Assembly (NCBI GenBank): GCA_050303435.1
Contig: JBNLBT010000025.1
Location: 1 to 35,025, forward strand
DNA from: JBNLBT01 sp050303435
GTDB taxonomy: Bacteria; Pseudomonadota; Gammaproteobacteria; Xanthomonadales; Marinicellaceae
Length of the DNA: 35,025 nucleotides
Direction of reading: 5' to 3'
Shown: positions 16,204 through 24,172 of the stretch, piece after piece
Layout: each line of letters opens with the position of its first letter
Position numbering within the stretch: position 1 is the first letter of the stretch
Translations under genes and position numbers: made by a program
Notes under the pieces: generated by a model
The model's input: only the letters and a program-made list of their open reading frames with translations
What the model was told of the DNA's origin: nothing
The model's database searches: none

Positions 16204-17861
16204 GCCCGGTCAGCCTGATCGTCAACCAAAAGCGGTTGATCCTCACCACCACCTTGCTGTTGGCGGCCTTCGGCCTGTACTCCTGGTTTGGCATGAACCG
16301 TCAGGAAGACCCCTTTTTCCCCTACCGGCACGGCTATGTGCTGACCCAATACCCCGGCGCCGACGTGCGCAAGATTGAACGTTTGGTGATTGAACCCCTG
16401 GAACAGGAACTGGCGCAAATCGAGGAAATTGAACAGGTGCGCACCATCGTGCGCAGCGGCTTCGCGCGCATCGTCATCGCCATGCACGAACACGTGTACG
16501 ACACCGACACGGTGTGGGACCGCATCCGCCGTTCGGTCAGTCAGGCGGCGTTGAAATTTCCTGAAGGCGTGCTCACACCGGTGGTTGAAGACAAGCTGAT
16601 CGACACCGCGGTGGCGGTCTACGCGGTCACCGGCGATGTCAATGCATTGAATCTGCGCCACGCCGCGCGCGACATCAAAAACCGCCTGTTCGCACTGGAC
16701 GATGTGGGCAAAGTCAAAATCTATGGCATGCCGGATGAACAGATTCGCATTCGCATGGACGATGCGCAACTGAAAACCCTGGGCATCAGCGAAGAATTCG
16801 TGGTCGCGCAGTTGCGCGACAAAACCCACGTGGTGCCGATCGCTTCAGCGCACAGCGGTTCGCGCCGCATCGTCATCGACGCCAACACCGAATTCAACGA
16901 CATCGACGAGATCCGGGCGCTGAGCATCACCCTGCCGGGTGGCCAGAGTGTGCCGCTGTCCAGCCTGGCCGATGTTTCGTATCAAGCCGAAGAACCGGCG
17001 GTGTCGGCCTTTTGGAGCAATTCAGAACGGGCCATTGCACTGGCGGTGTATGTGCCGGTCAACCGCATGCACGTGGTCAAGTTCGGTGAGAAACTCAAGG
17101 CCCACATGGACACATTGCGCGGAGAATTTCCGCAGGTGCGCATTGAAGAGGTGTTCTTCCAACCGCAACGGGTCGCCGATCGCATCAGCGAACTGGGCCT
17201 GTCGCTGCTTACCGGTATGGGCCTGGTGACCTTGATTCTGACGCTGTTCCTTGGCTTGCGTTCCGGGCTGGTGGTGGCACTGATCATTCCGCTGGTGACG
17301 TTTTCGGCCCTGACCCTGTTCAATCTCGGCGGCGGTGTGCTGCACCAAATGGCCATTTCCGGTATGGTGATCGCGCTGGGCATGTTGGTGGACAACGCCA
17401 TCGTGATGGTGGAAAACATTAAATACCACATGGACCACGGCCTGCGCGGTTCTGAAGCCTCGGTGAAATCGGTGCGCGAGCTGTCGCTGTCACTGGGATC
17501 CGCCACCGGCACCACACTGGCGGCTTTTGTACCGATGCTGCTGTCCACCGGCAACGCCGCAGACTTCACCAAGGCCATCCCGGTGGTGATCATGCTGTCG
17601 ATCACGGTCAGCTACATTTACGCCATTTTCGTCACCCCCGCCTTCAGCCACCTGTTTTTGCGGCCTTCAGGCGCTGAACAGACGCCGTGGCTGATGCGCC
17701 TGGGGCAAAAGCTGGGAGAATTTGCCACGCGCAGGTCCTGGCTGATCCTGATTCTGGCCGCGCTGTTCATTGTCGGTTCCATGTTCCTGTTCCGTTTGTG
17801 CAAAAAGACTTCTTCCCGACACCGACCGCAACCAGCTGATCATCAACCTGACCTATCCTGA
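16200..17861 (+). CDS. RND efflux permease, N-terminal part (frame broken near 17795-17818)
   Basis: Encodes the first half of an AcrB/HAE1-type proton-driven inner-membrane pump. It has TM1 (LILTTTLLLAAFGLYSWF), the porter region (YPGADVRKIERLVIEPLEQEL), TM2-TM6, and the TM4 proton-relay segment GMLVDNAIVMVENI. Homology is continuous to about 17795 (SMFLFRL). After that the frame runs into CKKTSSRHRPQPADHQPDLS and stops, while the family continuation resumes in another frame. The ATG overlaps the adaptor stop by 4 nt. A complete pump would be about 1000 residues (16200-19197). One inserted base (for example in the A5 run 17802-17806) or two missing bases would restore it. Either a sequence error or a recent inactivation. 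Confidence 0.88.
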   Translation: MSPVSLIVNQKRLILTTTLLLAAFGLYSWFGMNRQEDPFFPYRHGYVLTQYPGADVRKIERLVIEPLEQELAQIEEIEQVRTIVRSGFARIVIAMHEHVYDTDTVWDRIRRSVSQAALKFPEGVLTPVVEDKLIDTAVAVYAVTGDVNALNLRHAARDIKNRLFALDDVGKVKIYGMPDEQIRIRMDDAQLKTLGISEEFVVAQLRDKTHVVPIASAHSGSRRIVIDANTEFNDIDEIRALSITLPGGQSVPLSSLADVSYQAEEPAVSAFWSNSERAIALAVYVPVNRMHVVKFGEKLKAHMDTLRGEFPQVRIEEVFFQPQRVADRISELGLSLLTGMGLVTLILTLFLGLRSGLVVALIIPLVTFSALTLFNLGGGVLHQMAISGMVIALGMLVDNAIVMVENIKYHMDHGLRGSEASVKSVRELSLSLGSATGTTLAAFVPMLLSTGNAADFTKAIPVVIMLSITVSYIYAIFVTPAFSHLFLRPSGAEQTPWLMRLGQKLGEFATRRSWLILILAALFIVGSMFLFRLCKKTSSRHRPQPADHQPDLS

Positions 17862-19197
17862 AAGCATCAACATCAATCACAACGCGCGCGTCACCCGCGA
17901 GATTGAGCAGCAATTGATGGACACGCCGGGTCTGACCGACATTCACACCTTTATTGGCAATTCCGGACCGGTGTTCTATTACAACCTGATTGAAAAGCCG
18001 CGCGCGCCGCACGTGGCCCGCATCGTGCTGGAACTGCAAAACGCCAAACAGGTGGAGCCGGCGATTGAATGGATCGACCGCCGCGTGGCCAGCCAATACC
18101 CCGAGGTTGACGTGGTGGCGAAAAAAATTGGCCAGGGACCACCGATCGATTCGCCGATCGAAATCAAGGTGTTCTCCGAAGACCGCCAATTGCTGGCCGA
18201 CGCGGTGCAGCGGGTGCAAAAACTGCTGCAGGCCACGCCCGGCACGCGCGCGGTGCGCAATGACCTGGGTCTGGGACTGATGAAATTGAACCTCAAGCCT
18301 CGCGACGACGTGCTCGCGCGCAATGGCCTGACCCGCGCGCAGCTGGCCAGCGCGGTTTCAATGCGCTCGACGGGTCTGACGCTGGGCCAATACCACGGCG
18401 CCGACGACCCCATCGCCATCATCGCTTCAGCGCCGACGGCGGTGGACTATCCAATGGCACACATCGGCGACATGGAAATTCGCGTCGGCGGTCGCGCCCT
18501 GCGGCTGGACGCGCTGGCCGACATTGAACTGGAATGGATGCCGGCCTCAATCCACCATTACAACCTGCAGCGCACCGCATCGGTGTTCAGTGAAACGGCG
18601 GCCAACGTGACCTACAACGATGTGCTCAAATCGGTGCAAACGCAGCTGGATCAACTGCCCTGGCCCGCCGGCACCCGCTATTCACTGGCCGGTGCGGCCA
18701 AGGAATCGGGTGAAGCCAATCAGTCGCTGACCCAGGCGCTGCCGATCGGCGTCATCATGCTGTTGATGTTCTTATTGATTGAGTTCAACTCGATGCGCAA
18801 GACGCTGATCATTCTGATCACCGTGCCGCTGGCTTTTGCCGGCGTGCCGATCGGCCTGTTGCTGACCGGCACGTCGTTTGGATTCACGGCAACGCTCGGT
18901 GTGTTGTCCCTGATAGGCATTGTGGTCAACAACGCGATTGTGTTGCTGGATCTGATCCATAAAAACAGCGCCGAGGGCATGTCGCACATCGCCTCAATTG
19001 AAAATGCCGTGTCGCGCCGCACCCGACCGATCATTCTGACCACGCTGACCACGGTGTTTGGTCTGTTGCCGCTGGTGACCACCGACAGCACCCTGTGGCC
19101 GCCGCTGGCCTGGTCCATCATTTCCGGACTGACCGTTTCGACCGCGCTGTCATTGCTGGTGGTGCCGGCGATGTACCGGCTGATGCTTCAGAGGTGA
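17770..19197 (+). CDS. RND efflux permease, C-terminal part (continuation after frameshift)
   Basis: Second half of the same permease. True coding in this frame begins near 17807 with LLPDTDRNQLIINLTYPES, the start of the second porter repeat (family form is usually FFPxxDRNQ); the preceding 12 codons are the first half read out of frame. It includes the second large periplasmic loop, TM7-TM12 (VIMLLMFLLIEFNSMRKTLIILITVPLAFAGVPIG; GVLSLIGIVVNNAIVLLDLI; RRTRPIILTTLTTVFGLLPL), and ends near the usual C-terminus. It has no ribosome-binding site of its own. Its stop overlaps the convergent ribA 3' end by 10 bp. Confidence 0.88.
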   Translation: MSVPCSCSVCAKRLLPDTDRNQLIINLTYPESININHNARVTREIEQQLMDTPGLTDIHTFIGNSGPVFYYNLIEKPRAPHVARIVLELQNAKQVEPAIEWIDRRVASQYPEVDVVAKKIGQGPPIDSPIEIKVFSEDRQLLADAVQRVQKLLQATPGTRAVRNDLGLGLMKLNLKPRDDVLARNGLTRAQLASAVSMRSTGLTLGQYHGADDPIAIIASAPTAVDYPMAHIGDMEIRVGGRALRLDALADIELEWMPASIHHYNLQRTASVFSETAANVTYNDVLKSVQTQLDQLPWPAGTRYSLAGAAKESGEANQSLTQALPIGVIMLLMFLLIEFNSMRKTLIILITVPLAFAGVPIGLLLTGTSFGFTATLGVLSLIGIVVNNAIVLLDLIHKNSAEGMSHIASIENAVSRRTRPIILTTLTTVFGLLPLVTTDSTLWPPLAWSIISGLTVSTALSLLVVPAMYRLMLQR

Positions 19198-19769
19198 TCC
19201 AGTTTGTTGCGTTTGGTGTGCAGATAAAAGCGGTTGTGTGGCCCTTCACCCACGCGCAGCGGTAAACGTTCATCGATTTGCACGCCCTGCGCTTCCAGCG
19301 CTTTGATTTTACGCGGGTTGTTGGTCATCAGGCGGATTGAACGCACCGCAAAGTGCGCCAACACGTCTGCCATCATGCCGTAATCGCGCGCGTCCGCGGG
19401 GTGACCGAGGCGCAAATTGGCCGACACGGTGTCCTCGCCTTCATCCTGCAGGTGATAGGCTTTGATTTTTTCCACCAGACCGATGCCACGGCCTTCCTGT
19501 CGCAGGTAAACGATCAACCCGCGCCCGGCCTCGGCAATGCGCTGCATGGCGCTTTGCAACTGCGGGCCGCAATCGCAGCGCAAGGAAAACAATCCGTCGC
19601 CGGTCAGACACTCCGAATGCATGCGACACATCACCCCTTCAGCCCCGTGCAACGCACCGCAGCTGAGCACCAGGTGTTCGACGCCGTTGTGGGTAAACAC
19701 ATGCACTGTGAATTCCCCGTATTGCGTGGGCAGCTTCGCGTGGGTGATGAACTGGACCGCAGAACTCAT
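19188..19769 (-). CDS. ribA: GTP cyclohydrolase II
   Basis: 193 residues. Opens the imidazole ring of GTP to give the first pyrimidine intermediate of riboflavin. Zinc ligands Cys54, Cys65 and Cys67 (SECLTGDGLFSLRCDCG) are at the same positions as in E. coli RibA. The catalytic/GTP motifs YLRQEGRGIGL and LMTNNPRKIKALEAQGV are present. Last gene of the riboflavin operon; its ATG overlaps the ribH stop by 4 nt. Complete and apparently functional, which matters because the RibA-like half of the fused gene upstream is not. Confidence 0.96.
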   Translation of the reverse strand: MSSAVQFITHAKLPTQYGEFTVHVFTHNGVEHLVLSCGALHGAEGVMCRMHSECLTGDGLFSLRCDCGPQLQSAMQRIAEAGRGLIVYLRQEGRGIGLVEKIKAYHLQDEGEDTVSANLRLGHPADARDYGMMADVLAHFAVRSIRLMTNNPRKIKALEAQGVQIDERLPLRVGEGPHNRFYLHTKRNKLDHL

Positions 19770-20215
19770 GAATGCAGCCGCTGTTTCAATGCGTACAGAC
19801 TTAAAGCCGCGCGCGCCGCTTCGGCGCCTTTGTTTTTGTCGTTTTGTGCCGAACGCGCGAGCGCCTGTTCCAGCGTTTCAACCGTCAGAATGCCGTTGCC
19901 GATCGGCACGTTGTGGCGCAACGAGACGTCCATCAGGCCGCGCGCACTTTGTTGGCACACGTGATCAAAATGCGCGGTTTCACCACGCACCACGGTGCCC
20001 AGCGCGACGATCAGATCGGCGCGGCCGGTTTGTGCCAGCCATTGACAGGCCAGTGGAATTTCCAGCGCACCGGGCACGTCGTGGCGCTCAATCAGGCACT
20101 CCAATTCGGTGTTTTTTTCCAGCGTTGCAGTTGCAGCCATGTACAAATCGTAGACGATGCTTTCATAGTACGGGGCGACGACGATGGCCGCCCGCACTTC
20201 ATTTTTCATGATCAT
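19766..20215 (-). CDS. ribH: 6,7-dimethyl-8-ribityllumazine synthase
   Basis: About 149 residues. Condenses the aminopyrimidine with dihydroxybutanone phosphate to lumazine. Motifs: VPGALEIPLAC, VALGTVVRGETAHFDHVC with the active-site His, and GNGILTVETLEQA. Four in-frame ATGs occur (20230, 20221, 20215, 20209). I chose 20215 because GGAG (20226-20223) sits 7 nt before it; 20209 would give MKNEVRAA. It overlaps the end of the ribBX gene and the start of ribA. Confidence 0.93.
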   Translation of the reverse strand: MIMKNEVRAAIVVAPYYESIVYDLYMAATATLEKNTELECLIERHDVPGALEIPLACQWLAQTGRADLIVALGTVVRGETAHFDHVCQQSARGLMDVSLRHNVPIGNGILTVETLEQALARSAQNDKNKGAEAARAALSLYALKQRLHS

Positions 20216-21305
20216 TTTCATACTCCACATAGGCGGTGATTTCCAGCCCGAAGCCGGACAACGCCGGAAAACGGATGGCCGGACTCATCAACGCCATTTG
20301 CCCGACGTTCAGGCTTTTCAGAATTTGCGAGCCCACGCCCACGTCGTCGTATTTGAATTTAATTTCTGCGGTTGGCGGCGTGTGTTGCATGCGCGCCAAT
20401 GCGCTGGAAAAACCCGCGTCGTGCGCGTTCAGCAGCACCAGCACACCGCACTCTTCGCGCGCAATGCGCGCCAGCGCGCGCTGCGCCGTCCATTGTGAAT
20501 CGGGTGCTTGTGTGCCCCGAATTTCGCGCAAAAACTGGCGGGATTGCACGCGCACCAGCGTGGGCCGATCCGGGCGGACCTCACCGCGCACCAAGGCCAG
20601 GTGTTCGGTGCCGTGGATGCGGTCGGTGAACAGGTGCGCCTGAAACGGCCCCCATTCGGTGTCAAAGCGCTGTTGCCCGCTGGCCTCTATGGTGCATTCG
20701 TTCAACATGCGGTATTCGATCAGATCGGCGATGGTGCCGATTTTCAACCGATGTTGCTGGGCAAAACGCATCAAATCGTCGCGCCGCGCCATGCGGCCGT
20801 CGGGGTTCATGATTTCCACGATCACCGCGGCCGGCGTCAGTCCGGCCAGATGCGCCAGATCACAGCCGGCTTCGGTGTGACCGGCGCGCGAGAGCACGCC
20901 GCCCTGCCGCGCGCGCAGCGGGAACACATGCCCTGGGGTGACAATGTCCGCGGCCGTGGCGTTGACCGCCACCGCGTCTTGAATGGTGCGCGCCCGGTCA
21001 TGCGCCGAGATGCCGGTGGTGATGCCGCGTGCGGCGTCGATGGATTCGGTGAAATGGGTCGCCAGCCGGGCGTTGTTTTTTTGTGCCATGGGCTCCAGGC
21101 CCAATTGCCGGCAGTGAGCGTCGCGCAAGGTCAGACAGATCAGGCCGCGTGCATGGGTGCACATGAAATTGATCGCCTCGGCATTGATGTGCGCCGCGGC
21201 CATCACCAGATCGCCCTCGTTTTCACGGTCCTCATCGTCCATCAGAATGACCATGCGGCCGCGCCGGATGTCTTCAACCAGGGCTGCGGTGCTGTCCAGA
21301 TTCAT
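20199..21305 (-). CDS. ribB: 3,4-dihydroxy-2-butanone-4-phosphate synthase with degenerate RibA-like C-terminal domain (RibBX type)
   Basis: 368 residues. The N-terminal half (about 1-200) is a complete RibB: DDEDRENEGDLVMAA acidic loop, THARGLICLTL, and GHTEAGCDLAHLAGL. It makes the four-carbon unit for RibH from ribulose 5-phosphate. The C-terminal ~165 residues align with GTP cyclohydrolase II in layout but lack the three zinc Cys and the RQEGRG motif, so this half cannot be a standard cyclohydrolase. Such RibB-RibX hybrids are known in Proteobacteria. A true ribA is two genes downstream. ATG 21305 (CAGGAG upstream) overlaps the ribE stop. Confidence 0.93.
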   Translation of the reverse strand: MNLDSTAALVEDIRRGRMVILMDDEDRENEGDLVMAAAHINAEAINFMCTHARGLICLTLRDAHCRQLGLEPMAQKNNARLATHFTESIDAARGITTGISAHDRARTIQDAVAVNATAADIVTPGHVFPLRARQGGVLSRAGHTEAGCDLAHLAGLTPAAVIVEIMNPDGRMARRDDLMRFAQQHRLKIGTIADLIEYRMLNECTIEASGQQRFDTEWGPFQAHLFTDRIHGTEHLALVRGEVRPDRPTLVRVQSRQFLREIRGTQAPDSQWTAQRALARIAREECGVLVLLNAHDAGFSSALARMQHTPPTAEIKFKYDDVGVGSQILKSLNVGQMALMSPAIRFPALSGFGLEITAYVEYENDHEK

Positions 21306-21910
21306 GGCGTCTCCTGTGTGCGGCATTGCAGGGCCCGGTCAACGTAGCGGGCAATTGAATCCACTTCAAAATTGAGCGCATCGCCGAGTGCGCGCTGGCC
21401 CAGATTGGTGATGCGCAGCGTGTGCGGCACCAGATTCACTTCAAATTCCACGCCATCAACGCGGTTGACCGTTAAACTCACGCCATCCAGCGTCACTGAA
21501 CCCTTGTGCGCGATGAAGCGGGCCAACCCCTTGGGCACGGCAAAGCGCATCCGCGTGGATCGGCCCTGGTCCTTTATTTCGCGCAGTTCAGCGCGTGCAT
21601 CCACGTGACCGGACACCAGGTGCCCACCCAGCGGGTCGCCCACGCGCAGCGCCGCCTCGAGATTCAGCAGCGTGCCTTCGCGCCAGTCACCGACGGTGGT
21701 TTTGTCCAGGGTTTCTGCCGACACATCGACGCTGAACAGCGCGCCGTCGATGGCCGTGACGGTCAGGCACACGCCGTTGACTGCAATGCTGTCGCCCAGC
21801 GCGGTGCGCGTCAGATCCAGTGAACCCGAATGAATGTCCAGACTCAAGTCCTGACCTTGAATCCGTCTGCAATGCAATGTGCCGGTGCATTCAATGATGC
21901 CTGTGAACAT
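21302..21910 (-). CDS. ribE: Riboflavin synthase, alpha subunit type
   Basis: 202 residues. Dismutates two lumazines to riboflavin. It has the tandem lumazine-binding barrels of the family: MFTGIIE start, SIAVNGVCLTVTAI in the first and SVTLDGVSLTVNRVDG in the second, plus GGHLVSGHVD. The stop overlaps the ribBX start (ATGA), and the gap to ribD is 12 bp. Normal length. Confidence 0.96.
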   Translation of the reverse strand: MFTGIIECTGTLHCRRIQGQDLSLDIHSGSLDLTRTALGDSIAVNGVCLTVTAIDGALFSVDVSAETLDKTTVGDWREGTLLNLEAALRVGDPLGGHLVSGHVDARAELREIKDQGRSTRMRFAVPKGLARFIAHKGSVTLDGVSLTVNRVDGVEFEVNLVPHTLRITNLGQRALGDALNFEVDSIARYVDRALQCRTQETP

Positions 21911-21922
21911 GGTGATGCGTAT

Positions 21923-23050
21923 TCAGTTGCCGTAATCGCCGCCGGACCTCGCCGGGGCGGTGTTGTCTTTGAGGGCCGCGTCAATGCGCCAGTCGCGCCC
22001 CACCGCTGTGATGGACACGTCCTTCATATGGAGTCGATCGCGCATGTTTGCAATGGGCAATTCAAACAACGGCCGCGCGTCGGAGCCCAACAGCACCGGC
22101 GCGGTGTAGATCACCAGCCGATCGGCCAGTCCCGCGCGCAGCCAGGCACCGGACAGGCGCGCACCGGCTTCCACCAGAACTTCGTTGATGTGTTGTTCGC
22201 CCAGCCAGTCCAGCAAGGCCGGCAGCGACACCCCGCCGTCCGCTGTCGGCAGACACAGCACCTCGGCGCCGGCCTGTTGCAGCGCGGCCCGCCGGGTCGC
22301 GTCGCGGCTGGCGGTGACCACCACCGCGCGGCCCGGCGCAGACAACAGGCGCGCCGTTGGCGGGGTGCGCAGGCGCGAATCCAATACCACGCGCAGCGGT
22401 TGTTGCGTCTCGAATGTATGCGGCAGGTCATCATCCAATGCGTCCGGGCGCACCGTGAGGCGGCAATCGTCGTGCAACACGGTGTCAATGCCGGTGACGA
22501 TGGCGTCGCTGCGGGCGCGCAGGCGCTGCACATCGGCGCGCGCCTCTGGCCCGGTGATCCACTGCGATTCACCGCTGCGCATGGCCGTGCGGCCGTCCAG
22601 CGATTGCGCCATTTTTATTCGCACCCATGGCCGGCCGTGTCGCATGCGCTGGAAAAACCCGATGTTCAACGCCCGCGCCGCGGATTCGCACACCCCGGTG
22701 TCAACCTGCACGCCGGCGGCGCGCAAAGCCGCCACCCCGCCGCCGTTGACCAGCGGATTGGGGTCGCCGCTGGCCACCACCACGCGGCGCACGCCGGCGG
22801 CAATCAGGGCGTCGGCGCACGGCGGGTTGCGGCCATGATGCGAACACGGCTCCAGGGTCACATACGCGGTGGCGCCGCGCGCCGCTGCACCGGCCTGCGC
22901 CAGCGCCAGTGCTTCAGCGTGCGCTTCACCGTGGCGGCGGTGATGTGCCTGCGCAATCACCGCACCGTCGCGCACCAGCACACAACCCACGCGCGGATTC
23001 GGCGCGGTGGTGTACAGCCCGTGTTCGGCCTGCCGCAAGGCCATTTGCAT
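21923..23050 (-). CDS. ribD: Bifunctional diaminohydroxyphosphoribosylaminopyrimidine deaminase / 5-amino-6-(5-phosphoribosylamino)uracil reductase
   Basis: 375 residues. The N-terminal deaminase has the zinc site HAE (44-46) and PCSHHGRNPPC (Cys69, Cys78). The C-terminal reductase has PWVRIKMAQSLDGRTA and INEVLVEAGARLSGAWL. It performs the second and third steps of the pathway. First gene of the five-gene rib operon. ATG 23050 is the first normal start, but the frame is open 11 codons further and those codons (AQEDDEKFMQMAL) look like the usual RibD N-terminus; they begin at an ATC (23077) preceded by AGGTG. The start is therefore uncertain. Confidence 0.94.
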   Translation of the reverse strand: MQMALRQAEHGLYTTAPNPRVGCVLVRDGAVIAQAHHRRHGEAHAEALALAQAGAAARGATAYVTLEPCSHHGRNPPCADALIAAGVRRVVVASGDPNPLVNGGGVAALRAAGVQVDTGVCESAARALNIGFFQRMRHGRPWVRIKMAQSLDGRTAMRSGESQWITGPEARADVQRLRARSDAIVTGIDTVLHDDCRLTVRPDALDDDLPHTFETQQPLRVVLDSRLRTPPTARLLSAPGRAVVVTASRDATRRAALQQAGAEVLCLPTADGGVSLPALLDWLGEQHINEVLVEAGARLSGAWLRAGLADRLVIYTAPVLLGSDARPLFELPIANMRDRLHMKDVSITAVGRDWRIDAALKDNTAPARSGGDYGN

Positions 23051-23247
23051 GAATTTTTCGTCGTCTTCTTGTGCGATGGGTCACCTGTCTTGCGTGCATT
23101 GATCGAATGAATTCGCCCGTTTTCGGGTCGCGGATGGGCCGCTGCGTCTGCGCGTCTGATTGCAGTCCAATGCAGCAATGCATCGAACGGCCTTGGCTGC
23201 GATCGTTGTGTCTGACCCGCGCCGCGCAATGATTTCATTCGCAACGG

Positions 23248-23276
23248 TTCAAATCCCGCCCAATTTTAAATACAAT
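23248..23276 (+). promoter_or_regulatory. Possible nadC promoter, TTCAAA - 17 bp - TACAAT
   Basis: -35-like TTCAAA (23248-23253) and -10-like TACAAT (23271-23276) with 17-bp spacing. The expected start falls at about 23283, the A of the nadC ATG, and no Shine-Dalgarno precedes that ATG, so a leaderless mRNA is possible. The 232-bp ribD-nadC spacer shows no recognisable FMN riboswitch. Confidence 0.5.
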
Positions 23277-23282
23277 TCACCC

Positions 23283-24110
23283 ATGAAACCAGAGAATTAC
23301 GCGCACATCATTGAAAACGCCCTGCGTGAAGACATCGGCGCCGGCGACCTCACCAGCGAAGCCATCTTTACCAGCGACCAGACGTGTCAGGCGCGACTGA
23401 TCGCCAAACAGGACGGCGTGGTGGCCGGATTGGCGGTGTTCGTCGAAGCGTTCCACGCGGTGGACCCGCGGGTTCGCATTGACTGCGAACTGGCCGATGG
23501 CGCGCGCTGCAGCAACCGACAAACCGTGTGTACACTGCACGGCCCGGTGTTGAGTGTGTTGCAAGGCGAACGGGTGGCGCTGAATTTGTTGCAGCGCATG
23601 TCCGGCATTGCCACATTGACGCGTCAGTTCGTTGACGCCGCCAACGACCGGCTGGACATTCTGGACACGCGCAAAACGGCGCCCGGTCTGCGCGTGCTGG
23701 ACAAATGGGCGGTGCGCCTGGGCGGCGGCAAGAATCACCGCCACGGGCTGTACGACATGGCGCTGATCAAGGAAAACCACATTCAGGCCGCCGGCGGCAT
23801 CCGCGCGGCGGTCGACCGCGTGCTTGCGCACGACAACCACAAACACCCGATTGAAGTGGAGGTCACCAACCTCGACGAGCTGCGGGAAGCGCTGCAAACA
23901 CCGGTCGACCGCGTCATGCTGGACAACATGTCACCGGCCCTGATGCAGCAGGCGGTGGCCATCACCGACGGACGCGTGCCCTTGGAAGCCTCGGGCAACA
24001 TCACCCTGGAACGCATCGATGCCATCGCCGCCAGCGGCGTACAATGCGTGTCAATCGGCGCCCTGACCCATTCGGTTCAGGCGCTGGATTATTCACTGCT
24101 GGTGGACTGA
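23283..24110 (+). CDS. nadC: Nicotinate-nucleotide pyrophosphorylase (carboxylating), quinolinate phosphoribosyltransferase
   Basis: 275 residues. Converts quinolinate and PRPP to nicotinate mononucleotide. Motifs: REDIGAGDLTS, LNLLQRMSGIATLT, DTRKTAPGLRVLDKWAVRLGGG with KNHRHGLYDMALIKENHI, EVEVTNLDEL, MLDNMSP, and EASGNI. ATG 23283 matches the normal N-terminus; the frame is open 41 codons further upstream but that stretch is not conserved-looking. First gene of an NAD synthesis operon with nadE and nadD, divergent from the rib operon. Confidence 0.96.
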   Translation: MKPENYAHIIENALREDIGAGDLTSEAIFTSDQTCQARLIAKQDGVVAGLAVFVEAFHAVDPRVRIDCELADGARCSNRQTVCTLHGPVLSVLQGERVALNLLQRMSGIATLTRQFVDAANDRLDILDTRKTAPGLRVLDKWAVRLGGGKNHRHGLYDMALIKENHIQAAGGIRAAVDRVLAHDNHKHPIEVEVTNLDELREALQTPVDRVMLDNMSPALMQQAVAITDGRVPLEASGNITLERIDAIAASGVQCVSIGALTHSVQALDYSLLVD

Positions 24111-24130
24111 ATCGGTGCGCTTGAACAGCC

Positions 24131-24147
24131 ACCGGCGGTTCGCCGGT
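24131..24147 (+). other. Small hairpin between nadC and nadE
   Basis: ACCGGCG-GTT-CGCCGGT: perfect 7-bp stem with a 3-nt loop, no T run after it. It could attenuate or stabilise the transcript; a TACAAT hexamer (24155-24160) follows without a matching -35. Confidence 0.35.
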
Positions 24148-24172
24148 TAACCCCTACAATGAGCAAAAAATC

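Noticed and set aside
21830..23110. 426-codon open frame antisense to ribD
   Set aside because: Shadow of ribD; Arg/His/Gln-rich, no recognisable domain.
23051..23282. FMN riboswitch ahead of the rib operon
   Set aside because: I looked for the conserved AGGGC...GGGTGAAATTCCC-like core on the - strand and did not see it; a covariance search would settle it.
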